The position numbers and the translations under genes are program-made. 64,000 nt of DNA from Bolinopsis microptera (lineage: Eukaryota > Ctenophora > Tentaculata > Lobata > Bolinopsidae), in assembly GCF_026151205.1 (NCBI RefSeq), contig NC_087078.1, forward strand, positions 19,259,765 to 19,323,764, read 5' to 3'. Each line of letters opens with the position of its first letter. The first letter of the stretch is position 1. This document shows positions 1 to 10,412 of this stretch, in pieces. The notes below the pieces were generated by a model. The model saw only the letters and a list, made by a program, of their open reading frames with translations. It was not told the origin of the DNA and did not search any database.

Positions 1-2100
1 TTAACACTTAAAATACGCAGGATTTGACGAGAGTGATATTGATTAACACTTAAAATACGCAGGATTTGACGAGAGTGATATTGATTAACACTTAAAATAC
101 GCAGGATTTGACGAGAGTGATATTGATTAACACCTAAAATACGCAGGATTTGACGAGAGTGATATTGATTAACACTTAAAATACGCAGGATTTGACGAGA
201 GTGATATTGATTAACACTTAAAATACGCAGGATTTGACGAGAGTGATATTGATTAACACTTAAAATACGCAGGATTTGACGAGAGTGATATTGATTAACA
301 CTTAAAATACGCAGGATTTGACGAGAGTGATATTGATTAACACTTAAAATACGCAGGATTTGACGAGAGTGATATTGATTAACACTTAAAATACGCAGGA
401 TTTGACGAGAGTGATATTGATTAACACTTAAAATACGCAGGATTTGACGAGAGTGATATTGATTAACACCTAAAATACGCAGGATTTGACGAGAGTGATA
501 TTGATTAACACTTAAAATACGCAGGATTTGACGAGAGTGATATTGATTAACACTTAAAATACGCAGGATTTGACGAGAGTGATATTGATTAACACTTAAA
601 ATACGCAGGATTTGACGAGAGTGATATTGATTAACACTTAAAATACGCAGGATTTGACGAGAGTGATATTGATTAACACTTAAAATACGCAGGATTTGAC
701 GAGAGTGATATTGATTAACACTTAAAATACGCAGGATTTGACGAGAGTGATATTGATTAACACTTAAAATACGCAGGATTTGACGAGAGTGATATTGATT
801 AACACTTAAAATACGCAGGATTTGACGAGAGTGATATTGATTAACACTTAAAATACGCAGGATTTGACGAGAGTGATATTGATTAACACTTAAAATACGC
901 AGGATTTGACGAGAGTGATATTGATTAACACTTAAAATACGCAGGATTTGACGAGAGTGATATTGATTAACACTTAAAATACGCAGGATTTGACGAGAGT
1001 GATATTGATTAACACTTAAAATACGCAGGATTTGACGAGATTGATATTGATTAACACTTAAAATACGCAGGATTTGACGAGAGTGATATTGATTAACACT
1101 TAAAATACGCAGGATTTGACGAGAGTGATATTGATTAACACTTAAAATACGCAGGATTTGACGAGAGTGATATTGATTAACACTTAAAATACGCAGGATT
1201 TGACGAGAGTGATATTGATTAACACTTAAAATACGCAGGATTTGACGAGAGTGATATTGATTAACACTTAAAATACGCAGGATTTGACGAGAGTGATATT
1301 GATTAACACCTAAAATACGCAGGATTTGACGAGAGTGATATTGATTAACACGTAAAATACGCAGGATTTGACGAGAGTGATATTGATTAACACTTAAAAT
1401 ACGCAGGATTTGACGAGAGTGATATTGATTAACACTTAAAATACGCAGGATTTGACGAGAGTGATATTGATTAACACTTAAAATACGCAGGATTTGACGA
1501 GAGTGATATTGATTAACACTTAAAATACGCAGGATTTGACGAGAGTGATATTGATTAACACCTAAAATACGCAGGATTTGACGAGAGTGATATTGATTAA
1601 CACGTAAAATACGCAGGATTTGACGAGAGTGATATTGATTAACACTTAAAATACGCAGGATTTGACGAGAGTGATATTGATTAACACTTAAAATACGCAG
1701 GATTTGACGAGAGTGATATTGATTAACACTTAAAATACGCAGGATTTGACGAGAGTGATATTGATTAACACTTAAAATACGCAGGATTTGACGAGAGTGA
1801 TATTGATTAACACCTAAAATACGCAGGATTTGACGAGAGTGATATTGATTAACACTTAAAATACGCAGGATTTGACGAGAGTGATATTGATTAACACTTA
1901 AAATACGCAGGATTTGACGAGAGTGATATTGATTAACACTTAAAATACGCAGGATTTGACGAGAGTGATATTGATTAACACTTAAAATACGCAGGATTTG
2001 ACGAGAGTGATATTGATTAACACTTAAAATACGCAGGATTTGACGAGAGTGATATTGATTAACACTTAAAATACGCAGGATTTGACGAGAGTGATATTGA
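1..2100 (+). repeat. 42-bp tandem array (50 copies) carrying a splice acceptor in each unit
   Basis: Fifty head-to-tail 42-bp units fill the window start and probably extend further left. Divergence is very low: occasional CACCTAAAAT or CACGTAAAAT variants and one GAGATTGAT. Each unit holds an intron end (AAAATACGCAG) followed by GATTTGACGAGAGTGATATT, the first bases of the glutaredoxin exon that the array runs into. In the coding frame every unit except the last meets TAA right after ...SDID, so only the last acceptor (exon start 2079) keeps the frame open. Confidence 0.97.
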
Positions 2101-4135
2101 GGTGGATGAACTGGACACTATGGATAACAAGATGGAAGTTATAAACTACGCTTACTGCAAATACAGCCAGATGAAAACTGTTCCTCAAATCTTCATCAAC
2201 AAGAAGGTCGGTACCAAATAACCAACAATCTCTTAGATACTTGCTGCTTAGTAAATTATAAAGAACAAACAATTGGAGAGGGTCTGAAAACATACAATTG
2301 ATAAGACAGGCCATTTGTTTCAGAAGCTTTTGAATAACTTGTGTTGATCGTCTCCTAGCTCCCTCTTCCCTCAGTTTGTGGGAGGCTACACTGAGGCCAG
2401 ACACTATTACTATACTGGACAGGGGGTCAGGGCTGCCTACAAAACTGGAGCCATCCGAGGATACTACCTGTAAGTACTCTTTCCAGTTAACTAAGGATAC
2501 TACCTGTAAGTACTCTCTCCAGTTAACTAAGGATACTACCTGTAAGTACTCTCTCCAGTTAACTAAGGATACTACCTATAAGTACTCTCTCCAGTTAACT
2601 AAGGATACTTCCTGTAAGTACTCTCTCCAGTTAACTAGAGGATAGTACCTGTAAGTACTCTCTCCAGTTAACTTAGGATACTACCTGTAAGTACTCTCTC
2701 CAGTTAACTAAGGATACTTCCTGTAAGTACTCTCTCCAGTTAACTAGAGGATACTACCTGTAAGTACTCTCTCCAGTTAACTTAGGATACTACCTGTAAG
2801 TACTCTCTCCAGTTAACTAAGGATACTACCTGTAAGTACTCTCTCCAGTTAACTAGAGGATACTACCTGTAAGTACTCTCTCCAGTTAACTAAGGATACT
2901 ACCTGTAAGTACTCTCTCCAGTTAACTAAAGATACTACCTGTAAGTACTCTCTCCAGTTAACTAAGGATACTACCTGTAAGTACTCTCTCCAGTTAACTT
3001 AGGATACTTCCTGTAAGTACTCTCTCCAGTTAACTAATTAATTAGTCAGTCTCCAATTAATATTCAACAATTAATAAGTTAACTTATTAATTAGTTAGTC
3101 TCCAGTTAGTCAACAGCTAATCATGACTCATTTGGTAATTTCTAATAATTGTACACTTTTTCTAGTTACCTGCAACAGATCAAACAAGCAGCTATAGACT
3201 TTGTAGACGAGGGAACTGCAAGATCAAAGGGAAAGAAATACTTTGTTCTCTCCAAGACAAGATGCCCTCACTGTTTCAATGCTAAAAACTGCCTCAAAGA
3301 AGTCGGTTAGTAAAGTTAGCTTGGTGCATTTAGCGGGATTTTATCTTATTCTTAGGGATCGTTTAAATATTAAGTAAAACAAATATAAGTATAACCTCCC
3401 CTCTCCGTATTTAAGTTATGAAATAACTATTTTGTAGAAATTAAATTCCTTAAAATTAGGCGGAAGTTTCATATCCATCATGTGTAAAAACCATTTCAAT
3501 AAATAGTGATATTGCGTGACTGCGTGCAGGAGTTACAGAAGAAGATATTGAGCTGTTCGAGATAAACGACTTTTACACTCACGACGAGATCAAGAAGTAC
3601 AAGGGGAGAATAGCCGAGACTACCTACACTCCCTACCTCGCATTTGACGGCAAGGTGAGAAACCGATATATATATATTATATATATATATTTCATGGCTG
3701 GACTTCTACACAATAAAAGAAAGCGGTTGTGATTAGATCTTCGAAAGTCTTTGCATCGTTTATTTACATCAATTCTCAAATTATTTGTTATATAGTAGTG
3801 TTGAAAGTATATAAAAAAAAATATATATATAATACGGTGTCATACTGCTTTCAGGTTAAACTTAAAATTTGGAAATTATTAGTTTAGGTAGAGTGTTCGA
3901 GCATATAGACTGTTCTATCATACACACTACACTACTATAACAGTACTACGCAGTACATATTGTGTAATATGGGGTGAAAATATGAAGAACATTTGTGGTG
4001 AATATGCGAAGAATAAAGAGGCAAATTTAAAATTCTAGTCAGCTCCAACTAAAACACTACTTTCAGACTTTGTACAATCACGAAGAGCTTGTAAAGGCAT
4101 CTGGCTGCTCCCCCCTTCACTACGGCACTGACTGA
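2079..4135 (+). CDS. tandem glutaredoxin-domain protein, 3' part of gene (5 exons)
   Basis: Exons 2079-2206, 2375-2469, 3166-3305, 3530-3654 and 4067-4135 join in phase and end at TGA 4133-4135, giving about 184 visible residues. The first part is the end of a glutaredoxin domain: TVPQIFINKK joined to FVGGYTEA supplies the TVP cis-proline loop and the GG-T-E glutathione-binding turn. A second thioredoxin-fold domain follows with a CPHC active site (KTRCPHCFNAKN) and a TYTPYLAFDGK cis-proline loop. Glutaredoxins reduce disulfides or glutathionylated proteins using glutathione. The first domain's own active site lies upstream of the window. Both domains have introns at the same two places: a phase-1 intron before G-(F/V) and a phase-0 intron after the K of the loop strand, so they arose by tandem duplication. 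The donor at 2207 (GTCGGT) is weak. No signal sequence can be judged because the N-terminus is missing. Confidence 0.8.
2458..3036 (+). repeat. 36-bp tandem array (about 16 copies) carrying an exon end and splice donor in each unit
   Basis: The unit is GGATACTACCTGTAAGTACT plus CTCTCCAGTTAACTAA, with AAGG/AGAGG/TTAGG junction variants. The first unit begins inside the glutaredoxin exon: GGATACTACCT is coding and GTAAGT at 2470 is the intron donor. Every later unit repeats this exon end and donor. Reading past the first donor gives an immediate TAA in frame, so the first donor should be the functional one. Confidence 0.95.
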
Positions 4136-4377
4136 AGAAAACAGCTTGTCAATGTAGATTTTAATTTTAATTTAATCTAAATTTTGATTTTATTTATATA
4201 TCGGTCTACTGTAACTGCAATTTTCGTCCTAAAAACTGTATTATGGAGTGGGAATACTGTAACTAGACTTGTATTAATATATAAATCTCAATTTAATTTA
4301 AATTAATTTAAATTTATAGCTCGGAATCAGATCATAACAAATAGTATAAAATATATCTCGTGATATCAATTCTGCTA

Positions 4378-4724
4378 AGGGGCCATCTACTTAGGCCGTC
4401 TAGGAGTAGGACGTCCGGCAAATAGGGAGGGGGTGGCCGTGGTTTTGGAATTTCGGACAAATTCGGACAGGGGGGGGGGGTTTCTAAAAATTCGAACGTC
4501 TGGAAATTTTGGCAGAATTAACGAAAATTTTCCATTAATTTCAACTCTTTGACACTAATTACTCAATGAACTTGAGTTGGTTTTATTTGTACTCTTAAAA
4601 GTAGCTGGAAATCCGGACGTCCGGGGGAGGGGTGGTTTTGAAAATTCTGACATACCCGGACAAGGGGAGGGGGGGTGGTCTGAAAACCTGCGATTTTGGC
4701 GGACGTCCTAAGTAGATGGCCCCT
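4378..4724. mobile_element. MITE, family 1 copy 1
   Basis: About 347 bp with terminal inverted repeats: left AGGGGCCATCTACTTAGG, right CCTAAGTAGATGGCCCCT. It is flanked by TA on both sides (4376-4377 and 4725-4726), as expected for a TA-target DNA element. The interior is G-rich on this strand, with 'GGACGTCCGG' and 'GGGGGTGG' blocks, and has no credible coding region. A second copy lies at 9242-9700. Confidence 0.8.
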
Positions 4725-5057
4725 TAAAATGTAGAAATTTTTTAAATATTTGCAATAATAAAACGTTGACGCACGTTGCAATCCATTCCGGCCACAAAAG
4801 GCCTCTCTCTCCAGCCTATTTGATATTGCAACGTTGAATGCGCGCAATTTAAGGAATGTGATTTTTCAGAGATATAAATCATGATCGCTCGCAAGAACAA
4901 AAAGTTCATTGTTCCTAGCCTTGAGTCATAATACTAATAGTAATAAGACTACTATTGACTACTGTTGAGTGTGGACTGTTGCTGTCCGTATTTCACTTGG
5001 TGAGTTAGCTCTCCGTATCGCTCATAGTCTCACATGGTGAGTCTCTAAGGTGATCAG
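4725..5057. other. intergenic, 3' side of the pentraxin-like gene
   Basis: AT-rich sequence between the MITE and the minus-strand pentraxin-like gene. It probably includes that gene's 3' UTR. I see no coding region or RNA gene. Confidence 0.5.
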
Positions 5058-5906
5058 TTATATTTTTAGTCCATTCAGCTCGCGCTCCGTCCTTTCGAGC
5101 TCACCTCTCACGGCTCCTAGCTCTTCTAGGGTTGTATTCAGTTTCTCCTCAGTCCTGCTAAGTTGTCCAGTTACATTTGTCAACTTCTCTTCTGCCGCTC
5201 TCAGCCGAGCTTCTAATTTATTCTTCCACTCACACATCATAAACTCGCTTACAGATCCACTCCTCGATTGGGACAAAATGTGTTCCCATCGCAGAGCCCT
5301 AGTTCCAGAGAAATCATTAAGGTCCATACACAGCCCACCTTCTGCTATTTTCTTTACCTCGACCGAGCTGAGTGCCTCAGAGAAAATGTTAAACTGGTAA
5401 ATCTGCCCTCCGAAAATGAAACGAGAATCTGTACTGTAAGAAAGTCTATTGAAGAACAGATTTCCTCCCATTTTCAGTGTTCTTCCAGAGGGCGTCGTAC
5501 CTGTGCCTATCAAGTTACCATCAAGATACAGCTTGGTGCTCGTCGACGCTAGTGACCAAGTAATACAGTAGTGAAACCAGCTCCCGACAGGTGTTGTGAA
5601 CTCACTTTCCTTACTGTTCAAATTTCGATCACCTCCTACATGGTTGTGATGCCCGTTAGAAGTTATCATGATTTCATTGCCTCCATTTACATGGTAGTTC
5701 AACACTTGCGGGTAAGGGGCAGAGGTGTCTACACGTTTCATCCAAGTACAGATGGAGAAGGAATCTTGGAACGGGGCCATATTAAAATTAAATCCAATGT
5801 AGTCATTACTGGAGGTACCAAAATGAAGAGCAGTGTACTGTTTTGAGTGCTTATCATCAGAGGCAACAGCAGGCAAGACGATGATGACGATCAACAAGAA
5901 AAACAT
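5058..5906 (-). CDS. secreted pentraxin-like (concanavalin-fold) protein with C-terminal coiled coil
   Basis: An uninterrupted minus-strand frame of 282 codons. I chose the Met at 5906 because it starts a clean signal peptide (MFFLLIVIIVLPAVAS, cleavage near residue 16); the open frame continues 22 codons upstream without adding a domain. Residues about 23-195 form a LamG/pentraxin-type jelly roll: FSICTWMK (50-57), GSWFHYCITW (108-117, matching the start of the pentraxin signature H-x-C-x-[ST]-W), KLYLDGNLIG (125-134) and GQIYQFNIFSEALS (167-180). Cys53 and Cys114 are placed like the conserved pentraxin disulfide. Residues about 228-280 are a heptad-rich coiled coil likely to drive oligomerisation. 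Pentraxins are secreted, often calcium-dependent, ligand-binding proteins; a role in adhesion or immunity here is inference. No introns are visible. Confidence 0.82.
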   Translation of the reverse strand: MFFLLIVIIVLPAVASDDKHSKQYTALHFGTSSNDYIGFNFNMAPFQDSFSICTWMKRVDTSAPYPQVLNYHVNGGNEIMITSNGHHNHVGGDRNLNSKESEFTTPVGSWFHYCITWSLASTSTKLYLDGNLIGTGTTPSGRTLKMGGNLFFNRLSYSTDSRFIFGGQIYQFNIFSEALSSVEVKKIAEGGLCMDLNDFSGTRALRWEHILSQSRSGSVSEFMMCEWKNKLEARLRAAEEKLTNVTGQLSRTEEKLNTTLEELGAVRGELERTERELNGLKI

Positions 5907-6383
5907 AACTGCGGTTTGCGAGCGGGAATTGAAGCTATAAATGTTATTACACATATATATAATATATATCATTTATTAATAATAATAGTCAGCCAGCATG
6001 TAATGTAATTTTATCCTCAGACTCTGGCATAATTTTACAGTTAATGACTTCATGTAATTATATAGTGTGTGTGAGGCCTCCTTTTAATTCCTTGTTTGTT
6101 TGTTTAACTTTATTTATAGAACCCGTCCCAAATCTCGCATCGGAAAATGACTAAACTCAGTTCTGAGTGTGAATACGGGTGGTACCTGCAAGTGTGTTTA
6201 TTAAGCATTTAGAGTTCTGTAAACTGCAGTTACAATTGTGTTATGTTAGAGTATTTTTAGTATTTACGATCGATATCACTATCAGATCTCTATCCCTACC
6301 GTGCTTCCAAAATTTAAATCTCCAACTTTCTGCAGAATGTAGTGGAATGTTTGGATAATATATATATATATCATATTTAAAAT
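5907..6383. other. upstream region of the pentraxin-like gene
   Basis: Contains TA-rich runs just upstream of the minus-strand start (5950-5972), which could include a core promoter, and AT-rich filler up to the Penelope-like element. Nothing else is recognised. Confidence 0.4.
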
Positions 6384-6481
6384 ATGTATTCTGGGTAAAA
6401 TTATCTTTATCCCGGTTGTTGCGACAAGTAAAAATGCTCTTATTAGGGAAAAGGAGATTACTCGACGTTTCAATGTAACTA

Positions 6482-7359
6482 CCTTACTCGGGATTATTAT
6501 AACCGGGATAAAGTGGTGGGTTTTGGAAGATTCCGCCATATTTTTCCCGGTCAAAAATTTTACCAGTCATAAAAAAACCCGCCGACTCAGATTATGGGGT
6601 TCCAAGGGGGTGGTGATCATCATATTTTACCTGAAGTCTCATATGTGCTAGAGAAGACTTTTGAAGCAGTGGATGGAGGGCTTTAACTTTATTGGCGGTT
6701 GCTACCATAAATTCGTTATAAAAATCACAATTTGTTTATAGAAATAAGATTTCAGGGTGGACCGTGATTCTCACTTTTCTTGCCCATGAAGTGAGTAAAC
6801 TGTGCCACTATTTCATGGTCCACGGTGGATTGATTACTGGAGCAGTTGAAGATGCAAAGCCAAGACGTTCCCCAATACTAAGCGGTGGGCAGGAAATTAA
6901 GCTCCGGCTGACCTTCAGAGCAGTAGCCCCATTAGCGGACAAAATGAAAGTCTTGTTAAGACAACAATACAACTTCGAATTTGACGGTCAGCAGCAGGGG
7001 GATATCAATAATGATAATGAAGGGGATATTAGCGATAATGAGAATGAGAATACGCTTTAATGAAGATTTGACTTATTATTGCTATAGATTTATTTTCCTT
7101 TAAATACTAGACGTGTCTTTTTTTCTATTAATGAGTAATATCAGTAACTGTAAATTGAAATAACTTCTTTAACAAGTAACAAAAACAGAAATTTCGGTTG
7201 AAAATTTGTTGACCTCTGAAAAAAAAAACTTGAAAGGTCGGCCACCGGTAAATACATGACCGGGATAATTTGGCGGGTTTTGGGAAATTCCGCCATATTT
7301 TTCCCGGTTATTAATTTTCCCAGCCATAAATTAACCCGCTATAATATTCCCGAGTAAGG
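6482..7359. mobile_element. 878-bp DNA transposon with TA target duplication, nested in the Penelope arm
   Basis: The termini are inverted: CCTTACTCGGGATTATTATA on the left and TATAATATTCCCGAGTAAGG on the right. It is flanked by TA at 6480-6481 and 7360-7361. The intact right arm of the host Penelope element preserves the empty site (revcomp GTAACTACATCG), which shows a single TA that became duplicated. Inside are two related hairpin-forming blocks (about 6493-6560 and 7255-7325) containing GGCGGGTTTTGG and TTCCGCCATATTTTTCCCGG. A 98-codon frame (6764-7060) is the only possible coding region, so the element is probably non-autonomous. Confidence 0.8.
6764..7060 (+). CDS. small open frame inside the nested DNA transposon, unknown
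   Basis: 98 codons with a moderately basic first half (AKPRRSPILSGGQEIKLRL) and an Asp/Asn/Glu-rich tail (GDINNDNEGDISDNENEN). I do not recognise it. The acidic tail is similar in style to the C-terminus of the repetitive-element relic at 10413-10892, but I see no alignable core. It may be a captured fragment or chance. It lies entirely within the 6482-7359 element. Confidence 0.25.
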   Translation: MILTFLAHEVSKLCHYFMVHGGLITGAVEDAKPRRSPILSGGQEIKLRLTFRAVAPLADKMKVLLRQQYNFEFDGQQQGDINNDNEGDISDNENENTL

Positions 7360-7545
7360 TACATCGTATTCATGATCTAAAAACAAGTGTTAACAATTCA
7401 AAACGTAAAAGAAATATATCTGAGGCAAAATTTGTGTACATTAATTTATTTTTAATCAATCAACTTTATCCAAAAATTCGATACAAAAAAGTCATAACAA
7501 AATTCATAACAAAATTAGTTTTATATATATATATATATATTCTAC

Positions 7546-8532
7546 AAGCGGTACATTGACGACGCCACCAGCACAGCTGTAACAAGAGAAGAAGCTCTAG
7601 CACTTGTTCAGAGTATCGCAGACCAGGACCCTGACAAGAAACTCAAGTGGGAGGTAGAGTTTCCGGAGAACGACCAAGAGTTCATCCCATTTCTTAACAC
7701 AGAGCTTAGAGTGGAACCTGATGGAACTGTGACGAGCCGCTTGTACCGTAAGCCACAGCAGAAAGACATCACACTTCACAAGAATTCATGTCACCCAGAA
7801 TCTGTGAAGACGAACACCGTGATCAACCTGTATAAAGAAGCGGACAAGATCTCGTCAGGACCTCAGGAGAGAGAACATTCATACAGCATTTTAGACCGTC
7901 TCATGACTAGAAACGGGTATCAAACACCCAGACATTATTCCAACAGACGTCGTAGTAGTATTAGTAATAGAACAGTGCTTAAGTTAGATTTTATCTCAGA
8001 CAGTATCAGTAACAGAATTAGGAATCATATTAAACAGAACAATTTACCTATTAAAGTTATATTTTCCCCAGCTAGAAAACTAAGAAATATTGTGTGCAAT
8101 AACAGACCGTATGATAAGAGAACCTGTATTATTAACTCCTGTAAAATTTATCCTTTATTAATAACTGAAAATAAAGATTGTGAGGTGAAGAACGTTGTGT
8201 ATAAGATTACCTGTAAAATCTGTAATAATATTTATATTGGTGAGACGTGCAGGAGGGCACACGATAGGCTCGGAGAGCACCTAAGATATGCTAAATTTCC
8301 TTTAACTCCTTCTAACACTAGTCAAGCTTTTGCTATTCATTATAACAGTTTACATAGGGGGTCAGAACCCAATTTAGAATTTGAGATTATAAAAACAGAA
8401 AGCAACACAGCTAGAAGAAAGATTGCAGAAGCAATGCTTATTTTGAAGTTCAAACCTAACATTAACAAGAGAGCTGAGTTAGAAACCATCAAACGTTTTT
8501 TTAGTAACAAGTACATAATAAACAGGGTGTAA
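7546..8532 (+). CDS. Penelope-like reverse transcriptase C-terminus plus GIY-YIG endonuclease
   Basis: The frame opens next to the inverted arm at the RT catalytic motif (YIDDATS, motif C) and runs to TAA at about 8530. RT thumb-like sequence follows (FPENDQEFIPFLNTEL, then LYRKPQQKDITLHKNSCHPE). Next come a linker with Cys pairs and a GIY-YIG nuclease: VVYKITCKICNNIYIGET (GIY-YIG variant 'VYKI...IYIG'), then the conserved Arg in RRAHDRLGEH and a late Glu (KIAEAMLILK). GIY-YIG nucleases nick the target DNA for insertion. The palm and fingers upstream of motif C are missing, so this copy cannot be autonomous. No internal stop or frameshift is seen in the retained part, suggesting a fairly recent insertion. 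Confidence 0.8.
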   Translation, partial: KRYIDDATSTAVTREEALALVQSIADQDPDKKLKWEVEFPENDQEFIPFLNTELRVEPDGTVTSRLYRKPQQKDITLHKNSCHPESVKTNTVINLYKEADKISSGPQEREHSYSILDRLMTRNGYQTPRHYSNRRRSSISNRTVLKLDFISDSISNRIRNHIKQNNLPIKVIFSPARKLRNIVCNNRPYDKRTCIINSCKIYPLLITENKDCEVKNVVYKITCKICNNIYIGETCRRAHDRLGEHLRYAKFPLTPSNTSQAFAIHYNSLHRGSEPNLEFEIIKTESNTARRKIAEAMLILKFKPNINKRAELETIKRFFSNKYIINRV

Positions 8533-9241
8533 CATATTTTATACTTTACAGACAGGGGATTGTCTACACATATGTAGTGATATTTAGTGATATTTATAGG
8601 TTTTGTTTACTTTCTGAGTACAGGGACCACATCTCACACACGCACACTTCCGCCTCCTATTCAACACACTAACCCTTATAACATCAATCAAACCATATTA
8701 GGCTCCCACGTTTCACACTTCCATTGGTCAGTACGATTCCCGCCATTTTCACTCCACACTAGATACATACCTACACACTTCACATCATGCACCTGTTCAC
8801 CGTTGTAAGCACTCCATGCTTCTGTATCATGTGTAGTATATTTAGTAGTAGTTTTAGGAATGTACAGTATTTACTATAAAAGTTTGTCGTCGTATAAAAC
8901 TAATTTTGTTATGAATTTTGTTATGACTTTTTTGTATCGAATTTTTGGATAAAGTTGATTGATTAAAAATAAATTAATGTACACAAATTTTGCCTCAGAT
9001 ATATGTTTTTTACGTTTTGAATTTTTAACACTTGTTTTTAGATCATGAATACGATGTAGTTACATTGAAACGTCGAGTAATCTCCTTTTCCCTAATAAGA
9101 GCATTTTTACTTGTCGCAACAACCGGGATAAAGATAATTTTACCCAGAATACATTACAACAATGCGACTCATAAATAATACTCCAATTACATATTTAAAA
9201 TAATTAATTTTAGGAAAGTAAAATTAATTGCCTGGTTTCTC

Positions 9242-9700
9242 AGGGGCCATTACATCTACTTAGGACGTCCGGCAAATAGGGAGGGGGGTGGTTTTGGAAT
9301 TTCTGACAAATCCGGACAGGGGGAGGGGGTGGTTTCTGAAAATCCGGAAATTCTGGCAGAATTAACGAAAAAGTCCCATTTATTTCAACTCTTTGACACT
9401 AATAGTAATTACTCTGTAAGTTTAAATCCCTGTATTTTGAACGAGTACTTAAATGTAACTGTGCTTAACTTGTTCGACACTAAATGTATTATTGTCTATT
9501 TTAAGTAACTACAAATTTTACTAACAATGAACTTGAGTTAGTTTTATTTGTACTCTTAAAAGTAGGTGGAAATCCGTACGTCCGGGGGAGGCGGGGTGGT
9601 TTTCAAAATTCGGACACACCCGGACAGGGTGAGGGAGCAGGGGGGTGGTCTGAAAATCTGCGATTTTGGCGGACGTCCTAAGTACTAGTAGATGGCCCCT
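9242..9700. mobile_element. MITE, family 1 copy 2
   Basis: Related to 4378-4724: same ends (AGGGGCCAT...CATCTACTTAGG on the left, GGACGTCCTAAG...GATGGCCCCT on the right) and the same internal GACGTCCGGCAAATAGGG and GGGGTGGTTTTCAAAATTC blocks. It is about 110 bp longer owing to an AT-rich insertion around 9415-9525. No clear TA duplication is left. Confidence 0.75.
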
Positions 9701-10412
9701 TTAAAAAAGAACTACAATGAGTACTTATGTTGGTTCAAAAAGGGAAAACATGTGGTGGGCGGTGGCCCCACGTGTTTAATCAGGTGATACAGGCACGTGA
9801 AAGATCGTAGGAGAGGGGACGATAATAAAATGAATAATTTAAGTTGTTCAGTAAAATAGAAATTTGTATTGTATCAGACGCCATCGTGGAGCGAGCGTGC
9901 TAAATCACTCTGGGGGGTAGGAAGCTCAATCTTTTCAATCTCAATTTTGGAAAAATCGTGTTTCAGAATTGAGAAAATTGAGAAAATTGAAAAATGGACA
10001 TCTTTATCTTTCCAAGTAACTAATTCATACACGAGCTAAATGTATGATGAAAATATGTTTCAAACTTATTACTGTGAAATGATTAATTATCTTATATTTG
10101 AGTTTGATCCTTTTGAACAGCTGCTGAGCAATAAAACGCATGCATAATATTAAATAGTAGAAATGATTAGGTAAAATATGATCAAAGTAATCATCACGTG
10201 AACGACCCATGGTTTTGCTAAAGGGGACAGATATGATTGTTAGTAGGTAATGTATAAGGGGGAGATAACGTTTTTTTTGTTTTTTTTTCTTTCAAAAATT
10301 TACTTTAACCATAACAGAAAAAACAAAAATTCATTTTGAGCTATTTCGAAGGAAATAGTAACTAGTAAAGGTTGAGACTAGCTAGAGGTCTGTGGTCACC
10401 GATGGAGATGGC
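9701..10412. other. intergenic, no gene recognised
   Basis: AT-rich sequence. It includes the motif GAGCGTGCTAAATCACTCT (about 9894-9912), which recurs near 59667-59685 and so marks a dispersed repeat. No coding region supported. Confidence 0.4.

Larger units (their letters stand above)
6384..9154 (+). mobile_element. Penelope-like element, 5' truncated, with inverted terminal arms
   Basis: The right arm (about 8890-9154, 265 bp) is repeated in inverted orientation on the left as two pieces, 6384-6481 and 7362-about 7530. These pieces become contiguous once the DNA transposon at 6482-7359 is removed. The coding region between the arms has the end of a reverse transcriptase and a GIY-YIG endonuclease, the diagnostic pair of Penelope-like elements. 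Such elements commonly carry terminal 'pseudo-LTRs' in direct or inverted orientation and are often 5' truncated, as here. Confidence 0.8.

Noticed and set aside
1-2100. CRISPR-like array
   Set aside because: Units are contiguous with no variable spacers, and the context is a eukaryotic intron/exon border.
4563-4847. 94-codon minus-strand frame across MITE family 1
   Set aside because: It lies across the element's terminal repeat and has no recognisable domain.
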